Positions 1 to 5,725 of a DNA stretch of 6,313 nucleotides are shown piece after piece. The stretch lies in NCBI GenBank assembly GCA_013298265.1, contig JAAFHE010000250.1:1-6313 (forward strand), read 5' to 3'. Source of the stretch: Lysobacterales bacterium (GTDB lineage: Bacteria; Pseudomonadota; Gammaproteobacteria; Xanthomonadales; Rhodanobacteraceae). Both the position numbers and the translations under genes were made by a program. Position 1 is the stretch's first letter. Every line of letters starts with the position of its first letter. A model generated the notes under the pieces. That model did no database searches. It was not told where the DNA came from and was given only the letters and a program-made list of their open reading frames with translations.

Positions 1-593
1 TGGTTCGCCCGATCCGGTGCAATCAGTGGCAGCGATTCGAACTGCTTCACGTCGGCGGGATCGACGTTGTCCTTATTGAAGCAGTCGCGAGCGCGCAGGT
101 TGAAGTCGACATTGCGCGTCGGGGTCGTGATGTCGATGTTCGTGCTGGTCATTCGCTGGGTCGTGGTGGTATCCCCACCCGTCCGGAGCGACACGGAGGT
201 CTTCGCCGTCAGCCGCGCTGTGGTGTAGCTCGCGTCGAGGTCGAAGCCCGCTGTGGTCCTGCGCACGAGTTCGCGCATGCTTTCGGTGCTCTCGAACTGC
301 CGCGTCGCCGCCTCGCGCGGCGGGGACAGCGTCGCGCAGCTCCCAAGGCGTGTGTCGACGAAGAAGTTGTTGCCGCTGCTCGGCGGATCGAAGCCATTGA
401 CATCCGGCAGGAAGAATCCGTGCCCGAGGCCGCCGCAAATGCCGTCAGGACAGGCCTCGGTCGTCGCGTCGGCAGCCGGTTCGTCTTCCGCGGCCTGCGT
501 CACGCGGTCACCGGCCAAGCCAAGCACCGCGACCAGACAGAACACCGAGCGCGCCATGCGCGCTGGCCGTGCGGAAAACGCATTGCACAACAT
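1..593 (-). CDS. Secreted protein, possibly MACPF/perforin-like (3' end beyond window)
   Basis: This reading frame starts at the ATG whose complement lies at 591-593. It stays open for 197 codons to the left edge, so the C-terminus is missing. A purine-rich GGGGAG lies about 7 bases before the ATG and supports this start; Met13 is an in-frame alternative. Residues 12-36 look like a signal peptide: basic MAR, a hydrophobic stretch FCLVAVLGLAG, then a possible cleavage after TQA. A short acidic, Thr/Ala-rich linker follows, then a Gly-rich CGGLGHGFFLPDVNGFDPP at about 53-71. The next part is a helix-like FESTESMRELVRRTTAGF (100-117). It is followed by a Ser/Thr-rich alternating stretch (118-157) and then FESLPLIAP (185-193). 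That order resembles the start of MACPF domains: a helix before sasy-type beta strands, a Ser/Thr-rich amphipathic segment, then F..LP before the yGTH signature. The yGTH signature itself would lie outside the window. Secretion is well supported. The MACPF call rests on memory of the family pattern and is uncertain; another beta-rich secreted protein is possible. Confidence 0.75.
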   Translation of the reverse strand, partial: MLCNAFSARPARMARSVFCLVAVLGLAGDRVTQAAEDEPAADATTEACPDGICGGLGHGFFLPDVNGFDPPSSGNNFFVDTRLGSCATLSPPREAATRQFESTESMRELVRRTTAGFDLDASYTTARLTAKTSVSLRTGGDTTTTQRMTSTNIDITTPTRNVDFNLRARDCFNKDNVDPADVKQFESLPLIAPDRAN

Positions 594-604
594 GACTAGA
601 CTCC

Positions 605-641
605 CCTCGAGGTGAACAGGATACGAGCGCTACCTCGAGGT
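605..641. repeat. Paired CCTCGAGGT palindromes, possible operator
   Basis: The 9-mer CCTCGAGGT occurs at 605-613 and again at 633-641, 28 bp apart. Each contains the perfect palindrome CCTCGAGG, and the second is the 10-bp palindrome ACCTCGAGGT (632-641). The copies bracket the candidate -10 element. One overlaps the -35 region and the other the expected transcription start, as repressor sites often do. Binding by a regulator is inference. Confidence 0.45.
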
Positions 642-644
642 CAA
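618..644 (-). promoter_or_regulatory. Candidate sigma70-type promoter for the minus-strand secreted protein
   Basis: Read on the minus strand, TTGACC (complement of 639-644) is a 5/6 match to the -35 consensus. TATCCT (complement of 618-623) is a plausible -10. They are separated by 15 bases, which is shorter than the usual 16-18, so this is weak evidence. Transcription would begin near 611 and give a leader of about 18 bases that carries the ribosome binding site. Confidence 0.35.
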
Positions 645-807
645 AGCGCACAAGCCGTACAAGTCCTATCAACGCCGGCGCTCGCGAAGGGACGCGGACG
701 AGAATGGCGGCGTGGCCACATTGCATCGACGTCAATTGCCCCAAAGCCAAAAGTGGACCCTCACGCACCGAGCGTGCCTGCGCTCGGCCACCCGGCCTTT
801 TGCTCCG

Positions 808-836
808 TGTGCCGCGCGGCCAGATCGCGCGGCACA
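808..836. repeat. Perfect 11-bp stem inverted repeat
   Basis: TGTGCCGCGCG (808-818) is the exact reverse complement of CGCGCGGCACA (826-836), with the 7-base loop GCCAGAT between them. No T-tract follows on either strand, so it does not look like an ordinary rho-independent terminator. It lies in the middle of the divergent spacer. It could be a DNA-level binding site or a structured leader element; its function is unknown. Confidence 0.6.
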
Positions 837-963
837 TGAGAAACCCGAGGCGGCAGGTTGTGCGCGCCGTGTCACATCCCGCAAAGCCCTACGCGCCGGA
901 TCGTCGACAACGTCAGAAATTTGTACAAAGATAGCGAGTTGTTTTTTCGCCGGCCACCCGGGG

Positions 964-985
964 ACGCGTACGGTGCCGTACGCGT
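964..985. repeat. Perfect 22-bp inverted repeat upstream of the protease, candidate operator
   Basis: ACGCGTACGG (964-973) and CCGTACGCGT (976-985) are exact reverse complements around a central TG. The near-continuous two-fold symmetry fits a dimeric regulator site better than an RNA hairpin, because the loop would be only two bases. Part of the arm, GCGTACGG, recurs at 1023-1030, closer to the protease start. A second small inverted repeat, GTGGC-TTG-GCCAC, follows directly at 987-999. The repeat ends about 100 bp before the start codon. Confidence 0.5.
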
Positions 986-1084
986 GGTGGCTTGGCCACG
1001 TTTCGTGCCGTCGCTGCGGGGAGCGTACGGCCTAACCCGATCGCGGCATCCGCCGCGGTCACCATGCCCTGGGAGGGGAATCCG

Positions 1085-2581
1085 ATGCATCACACCATTC
1101 ACAACACACCGTCGCGCCGTACCCGAAGCCTGCTCTGGCTCGCCTTGTTCGCCGCCGGCAGCGCCGGCGCCGCCGAGGTCAATCCCACGCTGCTGGACTA
1201 CCGTGGCGCCGCCACCCAGGACGTGCTGCTGGTCATGGACGATCAGTCCACGCCGCTGACGACACCACTGGCCAGCGATGCCGATTACCTGCTGCGTCGC
1301 CGCATCCTCGTGGCGAACCTGATCGCACGCGCCGAGGAATCGCAGACCGATGTGCGCGCGTGGCTGGACAAGCGCGGCATCGCGTACCAGCCGTACTGGA
1401 TCGCCAATGTGATCCAGGCGGAACTGCCGGCACCGATGCTCCGCGAGCTTGCGCAAGCCTCACGCAGTTCGGCACTGGGCCGCATCGCGCGGGTCGAACC
1501 GAACCCGCGGCTGACCACCCGTCTGCCCAAGCTCGAGTCTGCGGAAAAGGCGATCGAGGCCGTCGCCACCGGCGTCACGCGCATACGTGCGCCGTCAGTC
1601 TGGTCCGCCGGCTTCCGCGGCCAGGGCGTCGTCATCGGCGGCATGGACACGGGCTATCAGTGGAACCATCCGGCACTCAAGCCGCAATACCGGGGCTGGA
1701 ACGGCAGCACGGCGAATCACAACTACAACTGGCACGACGCGATCCGCAACACCTCCGGCAATACCTGCGGCAATAACGCGGCAGCGCCCTGCGACGACAA
1801 CGGCCACGGCACGCACACCGCCGGCACCTTTGCCGGCGACGATGGCGGCAGCAACCAGATCGGCGTGGCGCCACGCGCGAAATGGGTAGGCTGCCGCAAC
1901 ATGGCCGCGGGTGACGGTACGCCGGCACGCTACATCGAATGCCTGCAGTGGATGCTGGCGCCGACCAATCTCGCCAATGCCAGCCCGAATCCGGATCTCG
2001 CGCCCGACGTCACCAGCAATTCCTGGGGCTGCATCGCGTCCGAGGGCTGCACCACCGGCAACGAGATCAAGACCGCCGTCGACAATCTCGTCGCGGGCGG
2101 CGTGATGGTCGTCGCCGCAGCCGGCAACGATGGCTCGTCGTGCTCGACCATCGGCGATCCGCCGGCGATCTACGCGTCGGCCTTCGTCGTCGGCGCGACC
2201 GGCACGACGAGCGACAGTCTCGCGAGCTTCTCGAGCCGCGGCCCGGTGGCCGGCAGCAGCGCGATCAAGCCCGACCTCAGTGCACCCGGCGTCAGCGTCC
2301 GCTCCAGCATCCGCAACAGCAGCTACGGCAGCATGAGCGGAACGAGCATGGCGACACCGCATGTCGCCGGCGTGGTCGCGCTGATGATGTCGGCCAAGCC
2401 CTCGCTCAAGGGCAACCCGACCCTGGTCGCACAACTGCTGCGCCAGTCCGTCGTCAGCGCCACCGTGCCGTTCAGCCAGACCTGCGGCGGCACGACGTCG
2501 GGCGTGCGGCCGAACCACATGGTCGGACACGGCCGCGTGGATGCGTGGCTTGCGTATCAAGCGGCGATCAATTCGCCGTAA
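1085..2581 (+). CDS. Secreted subtilisin-family (S8) serine protease, bacillopeptidase-F-like
   Basis: A 498-residue extracellular endopeptidase precursor. The ATG at 1085 follows GGGAGGGG at a good distance and is directly followed by a signal peptide: basic RRTR at 11-14, hydrophobic LLWLALFAAGSAG, and likely cleavage near AGA/AEV around residue 29. Residues about 30-165 form a propeptide of the type that chaperones and inhibits S8 enzymes. The catalytic domain has all key residues: Asp188 in GGMDTG, His241 in DDNGHGTHTAG, oxyanion Asn348 in AAAGNDG, and Ser421 in SGTSMATPHVAG. The stretch GVAPRAKWVGCRNM through the NSWGC...EGC region is characteristic of the bacillopeptidase-F-like subgroup. 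Eight cysteines lie in the catalytic part, suggesting disulphides suited to life outside the cell. No C-terminal PPC or sorting domain follows, so export is probably Sec followed by type II secretion (inference). It is followed by a hairpin and diverges from the minus-strand secreted protein at 1-593. Confidence 0.96.
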   Translation: MHHTIHNTPSRRTRSLLWLALFAAGSAGAAEVNPTLLDYRGAATQDVLLVMDDQSTPLTTPLASDADYLLRRRILVANLIARAEESQTDVRAWLDKRGIAYQPYWIANVIQAELPAPMLRELAQASRSSALGRIARVEPNPRLTTRLPKLESAEKAIEAVATGVTRIRAPSVWSAGFRGQGVVIGGMDTGYQWNHPALKPQYRGWNGSTANHNYNWHDAIRNTSGNTCGNNAAAPCDDNGHGTHTAGTFAGDDGGSNQIGVAPRAKWVGCRNMAAGDGTPARYIECLQWMLAPTNLANASPNPDLAPDVTSNSWGCIASEGCTTGNEIKTAVDNLVAGGVMVVAAAGNDGSSCSTIGDPPAIYASAFVVGATGTTSDSLASFSSRGPVAGSSAIKPDLSAPGVSVRSSIRNSSYGSMSGTSMATPHVAGVVALMMSAKPSLKGNPTLVAQLLRQSVVSATVPFSQTCGGTTSGVRPNHMVGHGRVDAWLAYQAAINSP

Positions 2582-2623
2582 GGCCGTAACGGGTTGACCA
2601 GGTTCAACTCGGTACAACCGTAG

Positions 2624-2650
2624 AAGCCCTCCCCTTCATGGGGAGGGCTT
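2624..2650. terminator. Hairpin terminator between convergent genes
   Basis: AAGCCCTCCCC (2624-2634) pairs perfectly with GGGGAGGGCTT (2640-2650) around the 5-base loop TTCAT. It begins 42 bases after the protease stop and lies 15 bases past the oxidoreductase stop on the other strand. The T-run after the stem is short on the plus strand (CTTTGCT) and weak on the minus strand. Its position suggests a bidirectional terminator. Confidence 0.75.
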
Positions 2651-2665
2651 TGCTCATTGGCTCAT

Positions 2666-3652
2666 TCAAACGGCCGCCTCGGCAATCATCTCGAACGAAC
2701 GCAGCCGCAGCGCCGGATCGAATACATCCGACACGACCAGCAGTTCATCCGCACCCGTGCGCTCGGCGAACTGCTGCATGCCGCGGCGCACGGTGTCCGC
2801 GCTGCCGACGATGCTGCAGGCGAGCATGCGCGTGGCCTGGGCCTTTTCCTGCGGCGTCCAGTAGGTTTCGATGTCGGCGATCGGCGGCTGGGTGAGCTTG
2901 CGGGCGCCGCGGACCATGTTGGCGAAGGACATCTGCTGCGAGGTCGCGAGGAACGTCGCTTCCTCATCGGTCGGCGCCGCGATGATATTGACGCCGACCA
3001 GCGCGTAGGGCCGATCCAGCTGCGCCGAGGGCTTGAAGCGGTCGCGGTAGATCTTCAGCGCCGGGTCCAGCGCGTCCGGCGCGAAATGCGAGGCGAAGCC
3101 GTACGGCAAGCCGAGCTCGGCGGCGAGCTGCGCACCGTAGAGACTCGATCCAAGAATCCACAAGGGAACTTCGGTACCGGAGCCGGGCACCGCCTCGATG
3201 CGCTGGCCCGGACGCACCGGTGCGAGGAACGCCTGCAGTTCCTGCACGTCGGCAGGGAAGTTCTCGGCATTGCCGGGGTCACGCCGCAGCGCGCGCAGGG
3301 TCAGCTGGTCGGTGCCGGGTGCGCGGCCTAGGCCCAGGTCGATGCGTCCCGGAAACAGCGTCGCGAGCGTACCGAACTGCTCGGCGATCACGTACGGCGC
3401 ATGGTTCGGCAGCATGATGCCGCCGGCACCGACGCGAATCGTCTGCGTACCGGCGGCGATGTGCGCGATCACGATGGATGTCGCCGCAGTCGTGACGGTC
3501 GGCATGTTGTGATGCTCGGCGACCCAGAAGCGGCGATAACCCCAGCCTTCGGCGTGACGCGCGAGGTTCCTCGCATTGTCGAGGGCGGTGCGACGATCGG
3601 AACCTTCGCAGACCCGGCCGAGTTCGAGGATGGAAAGCGCCGTCATCGACAT
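2666..3652 (-). CDS. yhbW: Luciferase-like flavin-dependent oxidoreductase (YhbW/MsnO8 family)
   Basis: A 328-residue cytoplasmic protein of the luciferase-like monooxygenase superfamily. It is expected to be a TIM barrel that uses reduced flavin (FMNH2) and oxygen. It closely follows the E. coli YhbW pattern I remember: FWVAEHHNM (42-50), GSGG-type [13 protein letters not shown] (74-86), [29 protein letters not shown] (88-115), [19 protein letters not shown] (165-183), FASHFAP (186-192), and C-terminal [12 protein letters not shown] (301-312). The length fits the family (about 330). The physiological substrate is not known, so no reaction can be named. ATG at 3652 is preferred. Met3 (3646) sits 6 bases behind GCGAG and is an equally possible start; the ribosome binding site is weak for both. 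The frame continues upstream to 3967, but that part is Arg/Ser-rich and overlaps pgm, so it is not coding. The gene shares direction with pgm, but a strong hairpin between them suggests separate transcription. Confidence 0.94.
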   Translation of the reverse strand: MSMTALSILELGRVCEGSDRRTALDNARNLARHAEGWGYRRFWVAEHHNMPTVTTAATSIVIAHIAAGTQTIRVGAGGIMLPNHAPYVIAEQFGTLATLFPGRIDLGLGRAPGTDQLTLRALRRDPGNAENFPADVQELQAFLAPVRPGQRIEAVPGSGTEVPLWILGSSLYGAQLAAELGLPYGFASHFAPDALDPALKIYRDRFKPSAQLDRPYALVGVNIIAAPTDEEATFLATSQQMSFANMVRGARKLTQPPIADIETYWTPQEKAQATRMLACSIVGSADTVRRGMQQFAERTGADELLVVSDVFDPALRLRSFEMIAEAAV

Positions 3653-3704
3653 CTCGCAGGTGTTGAGCTGACGATGACGTGGGGACGAACCGCTGCAGAA
3701 CCAG

Positions 3705-3726
3705 TGTTCGCGAAAATGTTCGCGAA
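3705..3726. repeat. Tandem TGTTCGCGAA repeat upstream of the oxidoreductase, possible operator
   Basis: TGTTCGCGAA occurs at 3705-3714 and again at 3717-3726, a 12-bp period. Each contains the perfect palindrome TTCGCGAA, and the second extends to the 10-bp palindrome GTTCGCGAAC (3718-3727). The pair lies 53-74 bp upstream of the oxidoreductase start, where a regulator or its promoter would be expected. I see no clear -10/-35 pair next to it. Regulation is inference. Confidence 0.45.
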
Positions 3727-3771
3727 CTTCATAGTGCGGCGTTGCCTGCGCGGCGGCGGTGCGGCTTGAAG

Positions 3772-3802
3772 CCCTCACCCCCGACACGGTCGGGGGTGAG
3801 GG
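3772..3802 (-). terminator. Strong hairpin downstream of pgm, probable terminator
   Basis: CCCTCACCCCCGAC (3772-3785) is the exact reverse complement of GTCGGGGGTGAGGG (3789-3802), leaving a 3-base loop. The 14-bp GC-rich stem begins 28 bases past the pgm stop, a typical terminator position. The run after the stem on the minus strand, CTTCAAG, is not a good T-tract. It could therefore also be an RNA-stabilising end or a member of a dispersed repeat family. Confidence 0.65.
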
Positions 3803-3830
3803 AGCAGACCTTGCATCCCGCGGCGGCGCA

Positions 3831-5480
3831 TCACTCCGCCAGCGTCGCGTCGACCACGCCCTGCGCTTCGGCGAGGATCTGCTGCAGATGCTCCTCGCCG
3901 CGGAAGCTCTCGGCGTAGATCTTGTAGATTGCCTCGGTGCCCGAGGGCCGTGCGGCGAACCAGCCATTGGCGCAGACCACTTTGATCCCGCCGATGCCTG
4001 CGCCGTTGCCGGGCGCCTTGTCGAGCACCTGCAGGATGGGCTCGCCGGCGAGCGCGGTCACGCCGATCTGCGCCGGCGTGAGTCGGGACAGCTTCTTCTT
4101 CTGCTCCGGCGTGGCCGGTGCGTCCTTGCGGCTGCTGTAGGGTTCGCCAAGTTCAATGCAGAGCTGACGATAGCGTTCGTGCGGATCACGGCCCAGGCGC
4201 GCGGTGATCTCGGCCGACAGCAGCGCCGGCGCGAGACCGTCCTTGTCGGTGCTCCACACACCGCCGTCGCGGCGCAGGAACGAGGCACCGGCGCTTTCTT
4301 CCGCGCCGAAGCCCAGCGTGCCGGAACAAAGCCCGTCGACGAACCACTTGAAGCCGACCGGCGTCTCGACCAGCGGCCGGCCCAGCCGCGCGGCGACGCG
4401 GTCGATCAGTGCGCTCGAGACCAGGGTCTTGCCGACGCCGGCATTCGCCGGCCATTGTGGACGATGCGTAAAAAGATAATCCGCCATGACGGCCAGGTAG
4501 GCATTCGGCTGCATCAGCCCGCCGCTGCGCGTGACGATGCCGTGGCGGTCGTGGTCGGGGTCGCAGGCGAAGGCCACGTCGAAGCGCTCGCGCAGCTCGA
4601 CCAGGCTGCGCATCGCCGGCGGCGAGGACGGATCCATGCGGATGCGTCCGTCCCAGTCCAGCGTCATGAAGCCGAACTGCGGATCGATGCGCGTATTGAC
4701 CACGTCGAGCGCCAGCCGGTAGTCCTGCGCGATGCGCTGCCAGTAGGCCAGTCCCGCGCCGCCGAGCGGATCGACGCCGAGGCGGATGCCGCTGGCGCGG
4801 ATCACGTCGAAGTCGATGACGTTGGCGATATCGGCCACATAGGTCGACACGAAGTCGTGCTCACGCGTGGTCGTCGCGCGACGCGCCTGGGCGAGGCCCA
4901 TGCGCCGTACGCCGGCCAGGTTTTCCTGCAGCAGCGCGTTCGCGCGCTGCTCGATCGCACCCGTGACCGCGGTATCGGCCGGGCCGCCGTGGGTAGGGTT
5001 GTACTTGAAGCCGCCGTCCTGCGGCGGGTTGTGCGACGGCGTGATCACGATGCCGTCGGCCAGGCCGCGCTCGCGGCCGCGGTTGTGCACGAGGATGGCG
5101 TGGGATATCGCCGGCGTCGGCGTGAATTCGTCACCCGCAGCGATGCAGGTGTCGACGCCATTGGCCGCGAGCACTTCCAGCGCGCTGTCGAACGCCGGTC
5201 GCGACAGCGCATGCGTATCGATGCCGAGGAACAGCGGGCCGTCGATGCCCTGTTCGCGCCGGTAGTCGCAGATGGCCTGGGTGATCGCCAGTACGTGCGC
5301 CTCGTTGAAGCTGCCGTCGAAGGAACAACCGCGATGGCCCGAGGTGCCGAAGGCGACACGCTGTGCCGGTTCGGCCGGATCCGGACGCCGGTCGAAATAC
5401 GCCTGCTGCAGCGCTGCGACGTCGACGAGCTGGTCGGGCGTGGCACGCTGGCCAGCCTGGGCGGGATTCGGCGGATTCAT
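3831..5480 (-). CDS. pgm: Phosphoglucomutase (alpha-D-glucose phosphate-specific)
   Basis: A 549-residue cytoplasmic enzyme that interconverts alpha-D-glucose 1-phosphate and glucose 6-phosphate. It links glycolysis with glycogen, trehalose and surface-polysaccharide precursors such as UDP-glucose. It aligns along its whole length with E. coli Pgm (546 residues) as I recall it. Visible motifs in order are: FGTSGHRG (44-51); the phosphoserine loop ITPSHNPP with catalytic Ser149; the Mg2+ loop DPDHDRHG with Asp307, Asp309 and Asp311; the sugar-recognition loop AEESAGASF with Glu394 and Ser396; and the phosphate-binding RPSGTE (511-516). All expected catalytic and ligand residues are present. 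The start chosen is the ATG ending at 5480, with AGGA 7 bases upstream and an N-terminus that matches the family. The frame extends 23 codons further upstream without family similarity. A strong hairpin follows the stop. Upstream it diverges from puuE, with which it has no obvious metabolic link. Confidence 0.98.
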   Translation of the reverse strand: MNPPNPAQAGQRATPDQLVDVAALQQAYFDRRPDPAEPAQRVAFGTSGHRGCSFDGSFNEAHVLAITQAICDYRREQGIDGPLFLGIDTHALSRPAFDSALEVLAANGVDTCIAAGDEFTPTPAISHAILVHNRGRERGLADGIVITPSHNPPQDGGFKYNPTHGGPADTAVTGAIEQRANALLQENLAGVRRMGLAQARRATTTREHDFVSTYVADIANVIDFDVIRASGIRLGVDPLGGAGLAYWQRIAQDYRLALDVVNTRIDPQFGFMTLDWDGRIRMDPSSPPAMRSLVELRERFDVAFACDPDHDRHGIVTRSGGLMQPNAYLAVMADYLFTHRPQWPANAGVGKTLVSSALIDRVAARLGRPLVETPVGFKWFVDGLCSGTLGFGAEESAGASFLRRDGGVWSTDKDGLAPALLSAEITARLGRDPHERYRQLCIELGEPYSSRKDAPATPEQKKKLSRLTPAQIGVTALAGEPILQVLDKAPGNGAGIGGIKVVCANGWFAARPSGTEAIYKIYAESFRGEEHLQQILAEAQGVVDATLAE

Positions 5481-5725
5481 CGGGTTTCCTGGGCGATACG
5501 ACGGCCGGCGAGTGTGCCACACGCGCCCGTCATGGCCGTGCATTCGCACTCAGTGCGCCGCCGGTTCCGCGGCCGCGTCGAACCTGTCGGGTAGCGGCGA
5601 CGCCACGTCGGCCAGCAAACCGACAAGCGCTGGACTGCAATAGGCTCCCAACGGGAACGCGGCCGGCTTGCCAGCCGCGCGTGCCAGCGCCGACACTCAC
5701 GAGCCCTGCCCCGCCGCCGCCCCGC
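5481..5725. other. Divergent pgm-puuE intergenic region with short palindromes
   Basis: This 245-bp spacer must carry both promoters. Visible symmetry includes CGCACT-C-AGTGCG (5545-5557), a perfect 13-bp palindrome with a one-base centre, and GTGTG-C-CACAC (5512-5522). A hairpin-like CGGCT-TGCC-AGCCG sits around 5663-5676. A weak candidate plus-strand promoter is CCGACA (5620-5625) with TAGGCT (5641-5646), spacer 15. None of these is strong enough to call a known regulator site. Confidence 0.4.

Larger units (their letters stand above)
594..1084. other. Divergent intergenic region with several inverted repeats
   Basis: This 491-bp spacer separates the minus-strand secreted protein from the plus-strand protease. 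The short open frames in it (for example 612-839 plus and 508-837 minus) are Arg/Pro/Ala-rich, lack good ribosome binding sites and look non-coding. What it does contain is a pair of CCTCGAGGT palindromes beside a candidate minus-strand promoter (605-644), a perfect 11-bp stem hairpin (808-836), an AT-richer patch around 911-948 with the palindrome TTTGTACAAA at 920-929, a 22-bp inverted repeat (964-985), and a further short one (987-999). I could not assign a convincing plus-strand promoter for the protease. Confidence 0.7.

Noticed and set aside
73..438. Minus-strand open frame of 121 codons at the left end
   Set aside because: It is out of frame with the longer frame that begins at 593 with a ribosome binding site and signal peptide, and it is His/Arg-rich without motifs.
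612..1035. Small open frames in the divergent spacer
   Set aside because: No ribosome binding sites, an atypical Arg/Pro-rich composition, and they overlap the inverted repeats.
992..1084. Upstream extension of the protease frame from TTG at 992
   Set aside because: It would place 31 residues before a clear signal peptide, and the ATG at 1085 has a strong ribosome binding site.
2593..2608. Short inverted repeat GTTGA-CCAGGT-TCAAC after the protease stop
   Set aside because: A 5-bp stem is within chance expectation, and the stronger hairpin at 2624-2650 explains termination.
1595..2617. Minus-strand open frame (340 codons) antisense to the protease
   Set aside because: Low-complexity Ala/Arg/Gly/Val composition, no motifs, and fully explained by the protease codon bias on the other strand.
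3653..3967. Upstream extension of the oxidoreductase frame by 105 codons
   Set aside because: The extra residues are Arg/Ser/Pro-rich with no family similarity, cross the pgm terminator hairpin and overlap the pgm 3' end. The YhbW-like N-terminus begins at 3652.
3759..5594. Long plus-strand open frame (611 codons) antisense to pgm
   Set aside because: It is very rich in Arg, Ala, Asp and Val, has no recognisable motif and mirrors a clearly real pgm gene. Long antisense frames are expected in GC-rich coding DNA.
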